A stretch of DNA of 64,000 nt, from assembly GCA_028641055.1 (NCBI GenBank), contig CM054057.1, positions 725,930,484-725,994,483 of the forward strand, in the 5' to 3' direction. The DNA comes from Alopecurus myosuroides (lineage: Eukaryota > Streptophyta > Magnoliopsida > Poales > Poaceae). A model generated the notes under the pieces. The model was given only the letters and a program-made list of their open reading frames with translations, had not been told where the DNA came from and searched no databases. The position numbers and the translations under genes were made by a program. This document shows positions 34,201 through 44,204 of the stretch, piece after piece. Each line of letters opens with the position of its first letter. Within the stretch, counting starts at the first letter, position 1.

Positions 34201-36175
34201 TCTGAAGATGTAGTTTGCTATCAATATACACCGGTCATTGCTCACTGGGGTCTCAATCTTGAAGTCACCGTGGCCATAGATGGTCCGGGGCAGCTGCCGC
34301 CCAGGTCATTTATGCATTTTCCGTGTGTCCCGCCGGCTGGACCAAATATTAGCTCGGTTTTAAAGGTCATGGACAGAAAAAAGACCACGGTCCATTTAAG
34401 CTGTTTCGTTGGCTCTCGTTTTTGGCATGGCTGCTCAAAACGTAAGAGATTATATATAGTAAATAAATGGTGCGGGGTGTTTAAACAACTTTTAAAAACA
34501 TTATTGGATATCTAACCAATTTTATAAACTTTGTGAGATGTTTAAACAACTTTAAAAAAAAATTGGGCATATTCATCACATTTTCTCTCTAAAATAACAT
34601 AATCCTCATAAACATTTTAAAATATCTTCCCTTGAAATATAGGGGAAGTTCCTTGACAGTATCCTCCCTCGTAGTAGATTACATTAAGATAACGTTTTTA
34701 CCAAAATTTAATTCATTAATGTGTGTTTTACATTACATGGAATAAAAAATAATATATTGTTTTCAATAGAATTTATCACATACTCGCTCCGTATCGAAAT
34801 ATAAGATGTTTTAGCATTTCCTAGACAATATGTACCTAGACATGTTTTAGTGTAAGATGCATATGAATCTACACGCTAAAAAATATCTAGATACATTATA
34901 TCTACATAATGCTAAAACATCTTATATTTTGATACGGAGGGAGTACATTAATAAAATAACTGACTTTGCTACTTCTCAGTCATTGAATGTTTGTTTGTTG
35001 ATTCGTGTGGGCCAGTTTCATAGTGGTTACAACTCAGAACTTTCCATTGGCACCGTTGTTCCAAGAAAAAAAAACCTTACACTAGGTTTGCAACTAAATA
35101 TTTTTTGTTGCATACTGGTTCAGTTAAAAAAACATAAAATATGTTTTCCAGTTGTACCAGGGTTGCAGCTAAATATTTTTATTTAAAACATGCATGGTCA
35201 CAAACGAAATTATGTTTTAAAAATATCGTGACAACATTTGAATGATAATTAAGCTACTCCTCATTTAAATGAGCGCTAGGCAGAACTATAGATAGTTATT
35301 GTTAACCTAATCGGCCTTAATTATATTAAACGTATGAAGTACCAATTTGAAGATGTATTATTCCAATGGATTAATTCTCAATCAACCTTGTGTTTTGAAT
35401 AGAGATGGCAATATTATCCACGGATCCGAATATCCATGGATATGCAACTCAGTGGGTAAGGGTTTGGAGGGCATCTTCTATCCATGGATTTTCGCGGGTG
35501 GATATCCACGTATTTACGGGTTGGGCATGGATCCAAATCTGGCTCCATGGATACCCGTTGGATATCCATTTAAAAACAATGGCCCACATGTATATGGCAC
35601 GTGTAATTTAATATGGCTTAAATCCTAAGTATAATTAATTAAAATAAACCAACCCATTGGCCTAATTCTATACCTATTCTATACCTACTAAGGACTAACG
35701 CATTATTGTGGATGGTGTTTTGCGTTATTTGACCTTTCGTTTTGATCGTTGATGTTGCCACGTCCACATTGTTATGGACGGTATTTTGATGATTCATGGA
35801 TTTGGATATCCACGGATAGATGGATATCCAACAGGTATGGGCATGGGTAGCACCTATGACCCATGGATACTTTCATGGGTGGGCAAACAAGAAGATCATG
35901 GATATGGGCATTGATTTGGATCAGATCAACCCGTCCAAACCCGTCCCATTGCAATCCCTAGTTTTGAAAATCAAAATGCATTTTATATTTAACCAAGGGA
36001 AGCGAACCAATGAACTTTTTTTAACTAACCGGTTGGTATTGTTTCTTATCAGGTGGATGAGGGATTCACCATCGCACCAGAGGACATTATTGGGAAGCTT
36101 GACGATGCATTGCATGACGCCATAGTGGACAATAGCGACAATCGGATCATTAAACATGAAGCCATTGAGACTTAA
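31253..36175 (+). CDS. bHLH transcription factor, subgroup IVa-like (bHLH18/19/20/25, NAI1 type), three exons
   Basis: Exons 31,253-31,687, 31,987-32,316 and 36,053-36,175 join in phase 0 to give 295 residues. Residues 117-130 form the basic region (DHVIAERKRREKIN) with H118, E122 and R126, the E-box-contacting residues. Helix 1 (RSMIELSTVIPGIKK) runs to the end of exon 1. Helix 2 (NKATILSAAVRYVKEQQEKI) opens exon 2. A C-terminal ACT-like part follows (ISESNVIMTIRCKDGKGVLV, then VDEGFTIAPEDIIGKLDDAL in exon 3). These landmarks and intron positions fit plant subgroup IVa, nuclear regulators of defence or ER-body genes in other species. The 299-bp intron 1 is GT-AG. Intron 2 starts AAG|GCAAGT, a GC-AG donor, and is 3736 bp long because of transposon insertions. 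The frame is intact; its target genes are unknown. Confidence 0.8.
31732..31921. mobile_element. hAT-type miniature element in intron 1 of the bHLH gene
   Basis: A 190-bp element starting CAATGTTTTAAATAGCG and ending CGCTATTTTAAACTTTG (inverted ends, 14 of 17 matching). It is flanked by GCCTCCAC and GCCTCCAA, an 8-bp duplication with one difference. The interior is full of TAGCG/CGCTA words and can fold strongly. It makes up most of the 299-bp intron. Confidence 0.8.
33091..33240. mobile_element. Partial MITE-like sequence
   Basis: GAGGCTGGTCATAGTAGAGA, followed by AGTAACATGGAG...CTATGTTACT...GGGAAGTAACA, resembles the left end of a common Triticeae miniature element. No matching right terminus was found. 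Confidence 0.4.
34783..34943. mobile_element. Stowaway (Tc1/Mariner) MITE
   Basis: A 161-bp element, CTCGCTCCGTATCGAAATAT...ATATTTTGATACGGAGGGAG, flanked by TA on both sides. The inverted termini extend through AAGATGTTTTAGC / GCTAAAACATCTT. Only small changes from the Stowaway consensus. Confidence 0.9.
35400..35960. mobile_element. Non-autonomous hAT element (561 bp) in bHLH intron 2
   Basis: It starts TAGAGATGGCAATATTATCC and ends GTCCCATTGCAATCCCTA, with a perfect 8-bp duplication GTTTTGAA on each side (35,392-35,399 and 35,961-35,968). The interior is dominated by GGATATCCATGGATA-type words in both orientations. It ends about 90 bp before the exon 3 acceptor. A relative sits at 45,683-46,224. 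Confidence 0.9.
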
Positions 36176-36696
36176 GAAGCAACAAGGAGCTCATGTGTCT
36201 CATGTCAAAGTTCAAGAGAAAACTTGTTTTTGCCATCTCAATAAGTTATGGAAACCACTAGGCTTTCTATCTATCTAGTCCCCATCTGTGATCTCGATTT
36301 TCTCTAGAGCATGAGATCGCTGAGTAAAACATTGGACTGATAGTTATTACTTCAGTAAATCGTGTTGAATTGTAGGACCTGGATGTGCAATCTTACCGAT
36401 GGGACTCTATTCGCACAGATCATCACGCTTGGTGCATGGAACCTATAGAAGCGGTGTAATATATATATATTGGTTTGATAAGTTTCCCTTTAGCAGACAG
36501 TTCAGGATGTGCAATCTCACGGAGGATCTCAAGAAACTACAGTTAGGGTGCGTATCTAGAGAACCAAGACTGCCTAATAATTTTATTTAAATTGTGCACT
36601 TGTAATTTCTTTTTCTCCCTGGTCTAGGTATGAATTGTAAATTGTTATTCTTGATCGTTTTTTAATATACCCACCACGAGCCACTCATGTGCTACT
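36176..36696 (+). other. 3' flank of the bHLH gene
   Basis: Likely 3' UTR and downstream DNA between the stop codon and the CACTA element. No poly(A) signal is certain. No gene seen. Confidence 0.5.
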
Positions 36697-36966
36697 CACT
36701 AGTGGAAACAACCCCTCTCGTCCAGGGGGCCGGGGGGCAGCTGTCCCGGTTGCAACCAAATCCGGGACAAATGCCCTGCATTGGTCCCGGTTCGTGCGCC
36801 CGGGGCAACAGGAATCGCCTGGGCGCATTGGTCCCGGTTCGTGGGGGCATATCCGTCCCGGCTCGTGCCACGGACCGGGACCAATGCCTAGCCACAGGCC
36901 ACGTGGCACGCGCATGACCTGTTGTCCCGGTTCAGTCCACGAACCGGGACCAATGCCCCCTTCCCC

Positions 36967-36974
36967 TATATATA
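36967..36974 (+). promoter_or_regulatory. TATA box of the CACTA transposase gene
   Basis: TATATATA in CCCCTATATATACTGCC, 282 bp before the transposase ATG and directly after the left subterminal repeats. A leader intron probably ends at TATATGATGCAG just before the ATG. Confidence 0.55.
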
Positions 36975-37248
36975 CTGCCCCAGCCCCCCCCCCCTCCTTC
37001 CATCTTTTTTTTTGCTTGGAGGTGTGAGAGAGTGTGGTGTTGCTGTTTTTTTTTTTTTACTATGCACACGAGGTGTTCGACGAAATTCCCGAGACGCACA
37101 CAAGCTCACTGAAAATGGTTTCTTCGACCGAGGTTAACAAATTATCTTTTTCATCTGTAACTGATACATAAAAAAGTATTATTTGTCGATGTACTGTGGT
37201 TATCTCTGTATTAATATGTATTTTGATAAACTTAATTATATGATGCAG

Positions 37249-40200
37249 ATGGATGCACGGCAGCGATGGATGTACGGTGACCGACGCACCTCCGAGTATA
37301 TGGCAGGCCTGAATGCATTTCTTGCTGTAGCTCAGGCGAACAAAGATAATGGCTTCATGTGTTGCCCATGTGTTGATTGTCGGAACGTCAGAGAACATTC
37401 TTCCGAAAGAATCCTTCACGGCCATCTACTTCGGAGAGGTTTCATGCCCAGCTATAATTGCTGGACCAAGCATGGAGAAAGAGGGGTTGTGATGGAAGAC
37501 GATGAAGAAGAAGAAGAAGATCCTTTGTTCCCTGAATACGATACTGCAATGGAAGAGAATGCAGAAGAAGGAGGTGATCAAGAACAGGCATCAGAAGAGC
37601 CCGATGATGATCTTGGCCGAGTTATTGCTGATGCAAGGGAAGACTGTGAAAATAGATTGGAGAGGTTGAAACTGGACAACATGTTACAGGATCACAAAAA
37701 ATTGTTATACCCAAATTGCGAAGATGGTAGCACAAAGCTCGGTACCACACTGGAGTTGCTGAAATGGAAGGCACAAAACGGTGTGACTGACAAGGCATTT
37801 GAGACTTTACTTCAACTAATGAAGCCAAAACTTCCAAAGGATAACGAATTGCCTGAGAGTACGTACGAAGCAAAGAAAGCTCTCTGCCCTCTAGGATTAG
37901 ATGTGCAGAAGATACATGCATGCATTAATGACTGCATTCTCTTCCGCGGTGAGAAGTACGAGAATTTGGATGAATGTCCGATATGCACTGCACTGCGGTA
38001 TAAGATCAGAGCAGATGATCCTGGTGATGTTGACGGCGAGCCTCCCCGTAAGAGGGTTCCTGCTAAGGTGATGTGGTATGCTCCTATAATACCACGGCTG
38101 AAACGTCTGTTTAGAAACAAAGAGCATGCTAGGTTGTTGCGATGGCACAAAGAAGACCGTAAGAAAGATGGAAAGTTGAGGCACCCCGCCGATGGATCGC
38201 AGTGGAGAAAGATCGAGAGAGACTTTCCAGACTTTGCAGGAGAGGCGAGAAACTTATGGTTTGGTCTAAGTACAGATGGCTTTAATCCTTTTGGGGAGCA
38301 GAGCTCCAGTCATAGCACTTGGCCTGTAACTCTATGTATGTACAACCTTCCTCCTTGGTTGTGCATGAAGCGCAAGTTCATTATGATGCCAGTTCTCATC
38401 CAAGGCCCGAGGCAACCTGGCAACGACATTGATGTGTATCTAAGGCCATTAGTGGAAGAACTCTTAGAACTGTGGGCAAACCAGGTGTACGTGTGTGGGA
38501 TGAGAACGAACAAAAGCCATTTGACCTACGGGCGTTGCTTTTCGTGACCATCAATGATTGGCCAGCTCTTAGTAACATTTCCGGTCATACAAACAAGGGA
38601 TACAATGCATGCACACACTGTTTAGATAAGACTGACAGTGTTTTTTTGGATAAATGTAAAAAGGTTGTATACCTGGGGCATCGTAGATTTCTTCCGATCA
38701 AGCATCCCTTAAGGAAAAAAGGAGGGAAGCATTTCAGAGGTGAGGCAGATAACCGAAAGAAGCCTGAGCTCCGTAGTGGTAATGATATATTCGATATGGT
38801 CAAGGACCTAGAAGTAATCTTTGGTAAGGCTGCTGGCAGCCAACCAGTTCCGTACGGCCCTGATAAGCGGGCACCCATGTGGAAGAAGAAATCTATATTT
38901 TGGGAGCTACCCTATTGGAAAGTTTTAGATGTCCGGTCTTCGATCGACGTGATGCACGTGACAAAGAATCTATGTGTCAATCTGCTATGCTTCCTGGGCG
39001 TGTATGGGAAGTCAAAAGATACGCCTGAAGCACGGGAGGACCAGCAACGTATGAAAGACCCAAGCAACAAGCACACAGATACAGGGCGCCATTCCTTAAG
39101 CAGCTACGCTCTTACTAAAGCAGAGAAGGAAATATTCTTTGAAGTCCTTTACAGTATCAAGGTTCCGTCTGGCTTCTCGTCGAATATAAAGGGGATAATA
39201 AACATGGCAGAGAAAAAATTCCAAAACCTGAAGTCTCATGACTGCCACGTGATTATGACGCAATTGCTTCCGATTGCATTGAGGGGGCTTCTACCGGAAA
39301 ATGTTCGAGTACCCATTGTGAAGCTATGTGCATTCATGAACGCAATATCTCAGAAGGTAATCGATCCAGAAAGTCTGACAAGATTACAGAGGGATGTGGT
39401 CCAGTGTCTTGTTAGTTTTGAGTTGGTGTTCCCACCATCCTTCTTCAACATTATGACTCATCCTGGTTCACCTATGTGAAGAGATTCATATTCTTGGTCC
39501 GGTATTTCTACACAATATGTTCCCCTTTGAGAGGTTCATGGGAGTCTTGAAGAAATATGTTCATAACCGTGCTAGGCCAGAAGGAAGCATCTCGAAGGGC
39601 TATGGAACAGAGGAGGTCATTGGGTTCTGTGTTGACTTTATTCCTGACCTTAAGACAATTGGTGTTCCTGAATCGCGGCATGAGGGGAGACTGAGGGGAA
39701 AAGGAACGCTGGGAAAGAAAACAATGATACCTAGGGACGAGCATTCTTTGACCAAAGCACACTACACAGTTCTACAAAATTCTATGTTCATGGCTACGTA
39801 TGTCGAGGAACACAAGAATATTGTACGGTCTGCAAACCCGGGAAGGATGACTCATGGATTAAACGCGAACACATGGAGACTTTCGGAAGTTGGTTGCAAA
39901 CACGTCTTATAAATGACACCACTGTTGAAGATCAGCTATACATGTTGGCAGGGTCACCATCTTCGACTATTGGGAGTTTTCAAGGGTACGAGATAAATGG
40001 AAATACATTTTACACGAGCTCCCAAGATAAGAAGAGCACCAACCAAAACAGTGGTGTCCGCTTTGATACAACAAACGAGAATGGAAAAACTGACACATAC
40101 TATGGTTACATAGAGGAGATATGGGAACTTGACTATGGACCTTTTTTTAAGGTCCCTTTGTTCAAGTGCAAATGGGTCAACCTGAATGGAGAAGGGGTAA

Positions 40201-40541
40201 AGGTAGACCCGCTTTATGGAATGACAACAGTGGATCTCAACTGTATTGGTTACAATGACGAACCATTCGTTCTAGCCAATGATGTGGCTCAGGTCTTCTA
40301 TGTGAAGGACATGTCTTCCAGACCGAAGAAAAGAAAAAATAAGGGAACAATTTCATCATACGATGAGCCGAAGCGTCACATAGTTCTCTCAGGGAAAAGA
40401 AACATTGTGGGAATCGAGGACACGACAGACATGGAAGATTATAATAAGTTTGTTGAAATTCCACCCTTCACAGTGAAATCTGACCCTACCATCCCGTTAA
40501 ATAATGAAGATGCTCCATGGTTACGGCCGAAGCGATCATAA
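37249..40541 (+). pseudogene. CACTA transposase (TNP2/TNPD type), three frameshifts
   Basis: It starts at 37,249 (MDARQRWMYGDRRTSEYM) with the N-terminal transposase-associated domain (CCPCVDC; SYNCWTKHGE), then an acidic linker. The central Transposase_21 region has CPLGLDVQKIHACINDCILF, GLSTDGFNPFG, PWLCMKRKFIMMPVLIQGP, VTINDWPALSNISGHTNKGY and DVMHVTKNLCVNLLCFLG. The DUF4218-type part has NMFPFERFMGVLKKYVHNRA, and the DUF4216-type C-terminus has YYGYIEEIWELDYGPFFKVP, ending at 40,541. The frame changes near 38,475, 39,465 and 39,852, each probably a single-base indel. All domains are otherwise present and well kept, so loss of function looks recent. The intact family enzyme binds element ends and cuts and joins DNA. 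Confidence 0.85.
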
Positions 40542-40734
40542 GCAAGGGACACGAAGAAAATTCAGAAGACTAGATAGGGATGTTGTTGGTGATGTGTAAT
40601 AATAAACGTGGAATACATGATCATAGTTCTTATAACGTAGTATGAACGAGATTTTGTTAACCAAAATGATATTTATACATATTATGTGATTATGAATGGA
40701 GTAGGTGCAAGTTTGACCAATAATTTGTATTGAT

Positions 40735-41475
40735 CGGTGTTGAAGAACATGTTTCCCAATGGTGTTAATGTGGTGTCCTTATTCTCCGGTATTGGAGGAG
40801 GAGATAGCTTTGCACAGGCTTTGCATCCACATGAAGACAGTGATTTCAGTTGAGATAGGTGAAGTTAATATGAGGATTTTGAGGAGTTGGTGGGATCAGA
40901 CACAAACTGGCACTTTAATTGAGATTGCCGACGTGAAGTCTCTCACTAATGATAGCGTACACGGAATGCAATTCATTCCAAATTGATACTGTGGGTTGCC
41001 ACTTGTCGGTGTTGAAGAACATGTTTCCCAATGGTGTTAATGTGGTGTCCTTATTCTCCGGTATTGGAGGAGGAGAGATAGCTTTGCACAGGCTTTGCAT
41101 CCACATGAAGACAGTGATTTCAGTTGAGATAGGTGAAGTTAATAGGAGGATTTTGAGGAGTTGGTGGGATCAGACACAAACTGGCACTTTAATTGAGATT
41201 GCCGACGTGAAGTCTCTCACTAATGATAGCGTACACGGAATGCAATTCATTCCAAATTGATACTGTGGGTTGCCACTTGTCGGTGTTGAAGAACATGTTT
41301 CCCAATGGTGTTAATGTGGTGTCCTTATTCTCCGGTATTGGAGGAGAGATAGCTTTGCACAGGCTTGGCATCCACATGAAGACAGTGATTTCAGTTGAGA
41401 TAGGTGAAGTTAATAGGAGGATTTTGAGGGGTTGGTGGGATCAGACACAAACTGGCACTTAATTGAGATTGCCGA
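40735..41475 (+). pseudogene. Three tandem copies of a DRM-type DNA (cytosine-5) methyltransferase fragment
   Basis: Units of 272 and 274 bp start near 40,735, 41,007 and 41,281; the third is cut at about 41,475. Translated, a unit reads ECNSFQIDTVGCHLSVLKNM, FPNGVNVVSLFSGIGGGEIA, LHRLCIHMKTVISVEIGEVN, RRILRSWWDQTQTGTLIEIA and DVKSLTND. This matches the plant DRM2 segment around motif X (NSFQVDTV.YHLSVL) and the SAM-binding motif I (SLF.GIGGGEVALHRL), in the rearranged order unique to DRM proteins. The catalytic PC motif and the UBA domains are absent, so no active enzyme can be made. Copy 1 lacks two bases after GGAGGAGGAGA (frameshift) and copy 3 lacks three. The copies are otherwise almost identical. 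They lie in sense orientation downstream of the transposase gene. Confidence 0.8.
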
Positions 41476-41640
41476 GACAGATATTGCAGGATTATAACTA
41501 CTTTCGAGATGTAGTATGTGTTGACACACGGTATAGAACAAGTGATTATGGCAGGCCTCTATTGTTATTCATTGGAGTTAATCACCATAAACAACCCAAA
41601 AAAGTTTTGACTGGCTGCTTTACATCGATAGGGGATGCAG
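41476..41640 (+). pseudogene. FAR1/FHY3-like (MULE transposase domain) fragment fused to the DRM repeats
   Basis: Translated it gives LQDYNYFRDVVCVDTRYRTS, then DYGRPLLLFIGVNHHKQ. This matches the opening of the MULE-type domain of FAR1/FHY3 proteins (DYxxFGDVVxFDTTYRTNxYxxPFxxFVGVNHHxQ). The conserved Asp of the domain (VDTRYRT) is kept. Similarity ends soon after HHKQPKK. It directly follows the truncated third DRM copy, so two unrelated captured pieces are joined. It could come from a host FAR1-related gene or a MULE transposon. Confidence 0.7.
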
Positions 41641-41688
41641 TTGCTGCTTGGCCAGGGACTGTCCACCGCTCGGATATATATCTGTCAA

Positions 41689-42370
41689 CGTCAGTCCTGG
41701 CTGCTTGTTCATCCTCTAGAGTCTGCTCTGCTCTGCTCTACTGCTCGTTGCGGCTCAGGTTGGTAACGGTCCATGTTTGCGTATGCTTTGTGAACTTATG
41801 GTTTGATTTGAGAATTTCAAAACTTTGATTTGATAATCTTTTGGCCGGAAGCACCTAGCAATATCTTTTAAACCTTGTTTCTCTCCATATGCTATTTGTA
41901 CTTCTCATCGGCTGTAATGTTTCTCTACCTGATTCTACTTCTCCTCTGCCTAGTTTACAGATGTTTGCTCTTTTCTGTAGATGTTTCTACACTGTAAAAT
42001 GGACATGTCCTGCGAAACATGCAGACAAGGCGCTGATCACCACTACTGGGACATGCCCATTTTACAGTGTAGAAACATCTACAGAAAAGAGCAAACATCT
42101 GTAAACTAGGCAGAGGAGAAGTAGAATCAGGTAGAGAAACATTAGAGCCGATGAGAAGTACAAATAGCATAGGGAGAGAAACAAGGTTTAAAAGATATTG
42201 CTAGGTGCTTCCGGCCAAAAAATTATCAAATCAAAGTTTTGAAATTCTCAAATCAAACCATAAGTTCACAAAGCATACGCAAACATGGACCGTTACCAAC
42301 CTGAGCCGCAAGGAGCAGTAGAGCAGAGCAGAGCAGACTGTAGAGGATGGACAAGCAGCCAGGACTGACA
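41689..42370. repeat. Long inverted repeat: arms about 322 bp, loop 37 bp
   Basis: The left arm (41,689-42,010) and right arm (42,048-42,370) are inverted copies with only scattered differences. Examples are CACTGTAAAATGGACATGTC against GACATGCCCATTTTACAGTG at the centre, and GTCAGTCCTGGCTGCTTG against CAAGCAGCCAGGACTGAC at the outer ends. A transcript through it would fold into a near-perfect stem of about 320 bp, a typical Dicer-like substrate. It lies just after the DRM and FAR1-like fragments, but its arms show no similarity to them that I can see. Confidence 0.9.
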
Positions 42371-42379
42371 TCGACTCTA

Positions 42380-43130
42380 GAGGATGAACAAGCCACCCTA
42401 CTTCTACTATGAAAATGAGGCCCTAGCTCCAAAAAGTGTATGGGTGGAAATTTCCAGAAATTTGTATGACACAGAGCCGCTTTATAATTTGAATATAAAT
42501 TTCCATAATTTATATTCAAATTATATACAAATGAAAAAATAATTAATAGTTTCAATAGTTAGAATAATTATTTAGTTAAACGAAAAATGGATATAAATTA
42601 GTTTTGCAAATTCTAGCATTTTTTATGTTGGAATTTTTGTCAAATTTGGAAGTATATAAAAGTTAATGTGCAAACTTAACACTTTTCAAATTTTGGCGCT
42701 AAAAAATTTTGGGCGCGAGGTGCCACCGAAATTCGAAATTTGTTTTTGGTCCCGGGCCGTGGTACCAACCGGGACCAAAGGGCTCTCGTCCCGGTTGGTG
42801 GCACGGGCCGGGACTAAAGGCCCAAGTGTATAAAAAAGCGCGGCCCTCTCTCCAGCCCGAGCGGACACCCCAGGGGCGGGCACGAGTGAATGGCTGGGCG
42901 AAGCCCTGCCGGCGGCGGGAACGAGTGGACAGATTCGCCGGCGGAACGCCGGCGGGGATGGACTAGGGGCACAGTAGATTAGGGGAACACAACTTATATT
43001 AAAATAGGGCCAGGGGCCTTGCTTACATAGGGGCGCGCGCACAGGCGGCCGGCCGTACTTGCATAAGGGCGGCGGCGCGGCCACAGGCGGGCCGGCCGTT
43101 TCTTGGGGGGTAGCTAGCTAGGGGCGTTGT
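42380..43130. other. Internal CACTA DNA with a second subterminal-type block
   Basis: 42,480-42,700 is AT-rich and featureless. At 42,745-42,825 subterminal-type words occur in inverted pairs (GGTACCAACCGGGACCAAAG, GTCCCGGTTGGTGGCAC). TATAAAAA at 42,829-42,836 follows, then a GC-rich stretch with no gene. This may be an old internal duplication of an element end, or the remains of a nested element. Confidence 0.5.
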
Positions 43131-44204
43131 CTATAGATAATAGGGGGGCGGCGGTGACCTAGTCGTCCTCGTCGTCGGAGAGGTGTACATACGCGGGTGC
43201 CTGCCACAGGTGGGCAGGCAGCTGGGCCGGGCTCGCCGGGGGGGGCATCGGGGCGCGTACGGCGGCGGCGGGGGCAGTACCTCCTGTGGCAGCGGCGGCG
43301 GCGGGGGCAGCTCCTCCTCCTGCTCCGGCGACCCCGGCGCCCAAACGCTGCCGGTCCAGGCCCAGGTCATGCCATACTCCAGGCCTGGTGGGAGCGGCTG
43401 CGGCTCCGGCATGTCCTCGGACGCCTCCAGCTCGGCGTTCATGGCCTGCCACCAGGGGATGGCAGGCTCGTTAGGGGGTGGCGGCGGCGGTGGCATGGCA
43501 GCGGCGTCGGCGGCGGCGGCGGCCACGACACGATGCCACCTCTTGATCTCGTCGTCGACGAGGGAGCGGCGGGAGCGCTCGCAGGCCTCCTCCAGTTGGG
43601 CCCGGAGCTCGGGGTCCGGCTCCCCGGAGAAGTCCTCCGGCTCGTCCACGAGGAGCCATAGCTCCCTCTCCCGGCCGGGCGCTGGCGGGGGGTAGTCGTC
43701 CACGTTGGCCTCGAGGGGGCGGGGATGAAGGAGCGGCGGCGCTGCTCGTGCTCCTGCTCGAGCCAGGCGGCCCAGTAGGGAGCTGCGCGCGTACATCCGC
43801 TCCCTGCGGACGGGGGCCGGCAGGAGCTCGCGGCGGCGCTCGATCTCCTCGAGCAGCGCCGCGCCGGTCGGGGCCGGCGGCACTGGGATCCGCTGGGGAT
43901 TCAGGTGCCAGCCGTCGGGGAGGTGCACGTCGTTGTAGAACACCGGAGTGGCATTGTTCCAGTGCCACTCCGCCTCGTCCACCCGGACGTACCGGCGGAA
44001 CCGCTTGCCCGGGGGCGCGGCGCGGGGCGGCGGGCGTGCAGCCGGTGGTGGCGCGGGGACGCGTGGCACCCCGCCGAGGCGGACACCTCCAGGGCCGTAG
44101 CCGAAGGCCTCCGCCGGCGGGGGCGGGATGCGGCCTGCGCCGCTCGACGAGCCTCCGTCGTCGTTCCTTGGGCGCTTGCCGGAGTTCGAGAACCAGCGGG
44201 ACAT
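43131..44204 (-). CDS. Transposon-borne Pro/Ala/Arg-rich protein of unknown function (antisense gene of the CACTA element)
   Basis: I chose the start at 44,204 (MSRWFSNSGKRPRNDDGG), because the upstream 47 codons lack family character. The protein has about 357 residues: a basic, Pro-rich N-terminus, the core EAEWHWNNATPVFYNDVHLP, DGWHLNPQRIPVPPAPTG, then Arg/Glu-rich helices (ALLEEIERRRELLPAPVRRE), EIKRWHRVVAAAAADAAAM, and poly-Pro stretches. A neighbouring frame ends QAPAYVHLSDDEDD, which looks like the original C-terminus. A one-base shift near 43,255 therefore probably altered the tail. It is related to the broken gene at 25,087-25,590. I recall such proteins as common in Triticeae CACTA-type repeats; no enzymatic motif is visible. 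GC content is far above the AT-rich DNA to its left. Confidence 0.5.
   Translation of the reverse strand: MSRWFSNSGKRPRNDDGGSSSGAGRIPPPPAEAFGYGPGGVRLGGVPRVPAPPPAARPPPRAAPPGKRFRRYVRVDEAEWHWNNATPVFYNDVHLPDGWHLNPQRIPVPPAPTGAALLEEIERRRELLPAPVRRERMYARSSLLGRLARAGARAAPPLLHPRPLEANVDDYPPPAPGRERELWLLVDEPEDFSGEPDPELRAQLEEACERSRRSLVDDEIKRWHRVVAAAAADAAAMPPPPPPPNEPAIPWWQAMNAELEASEDMPEPQPLPPGLEYGMTWAWTGSVWAPGSPEQEEELPPPPPLPQEVLPPPPPYAPRCPPRRARPSCLPTCGRHPRMYTSPTTRTTRSPPPPYYL

Larger units (their letters stand above)
32317..36052 (+). other. Intron 2 of the bHLH gene, transposon-filled
   Basis: 3736 bp between the GC donor and the TTTCTTATCAG acceptor. It holds a MITE-like stretch (33,091-33,240), a Stowaway element (34,783-34,943) and a hAT element (35,400-35,960). 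An open stretch at 34,072-34,515 has no recognised similarity. The rest is AT-rich with nothing recognised. Confidence 0.6.

Noticed and set aside
40735..41475. An active methyltransferase gene
   Set aside because: Only a part around motifs X and I is present; the catalytic PC motif and the rest are missing, and copies 1 and 3 have indels.
41689..42370. The hairpin might be a miR820 precursor
   Set aside because: I see no sequence resembling the mature miR820 in either arm. The parallel with rice rests on CACTA plus DRM only.
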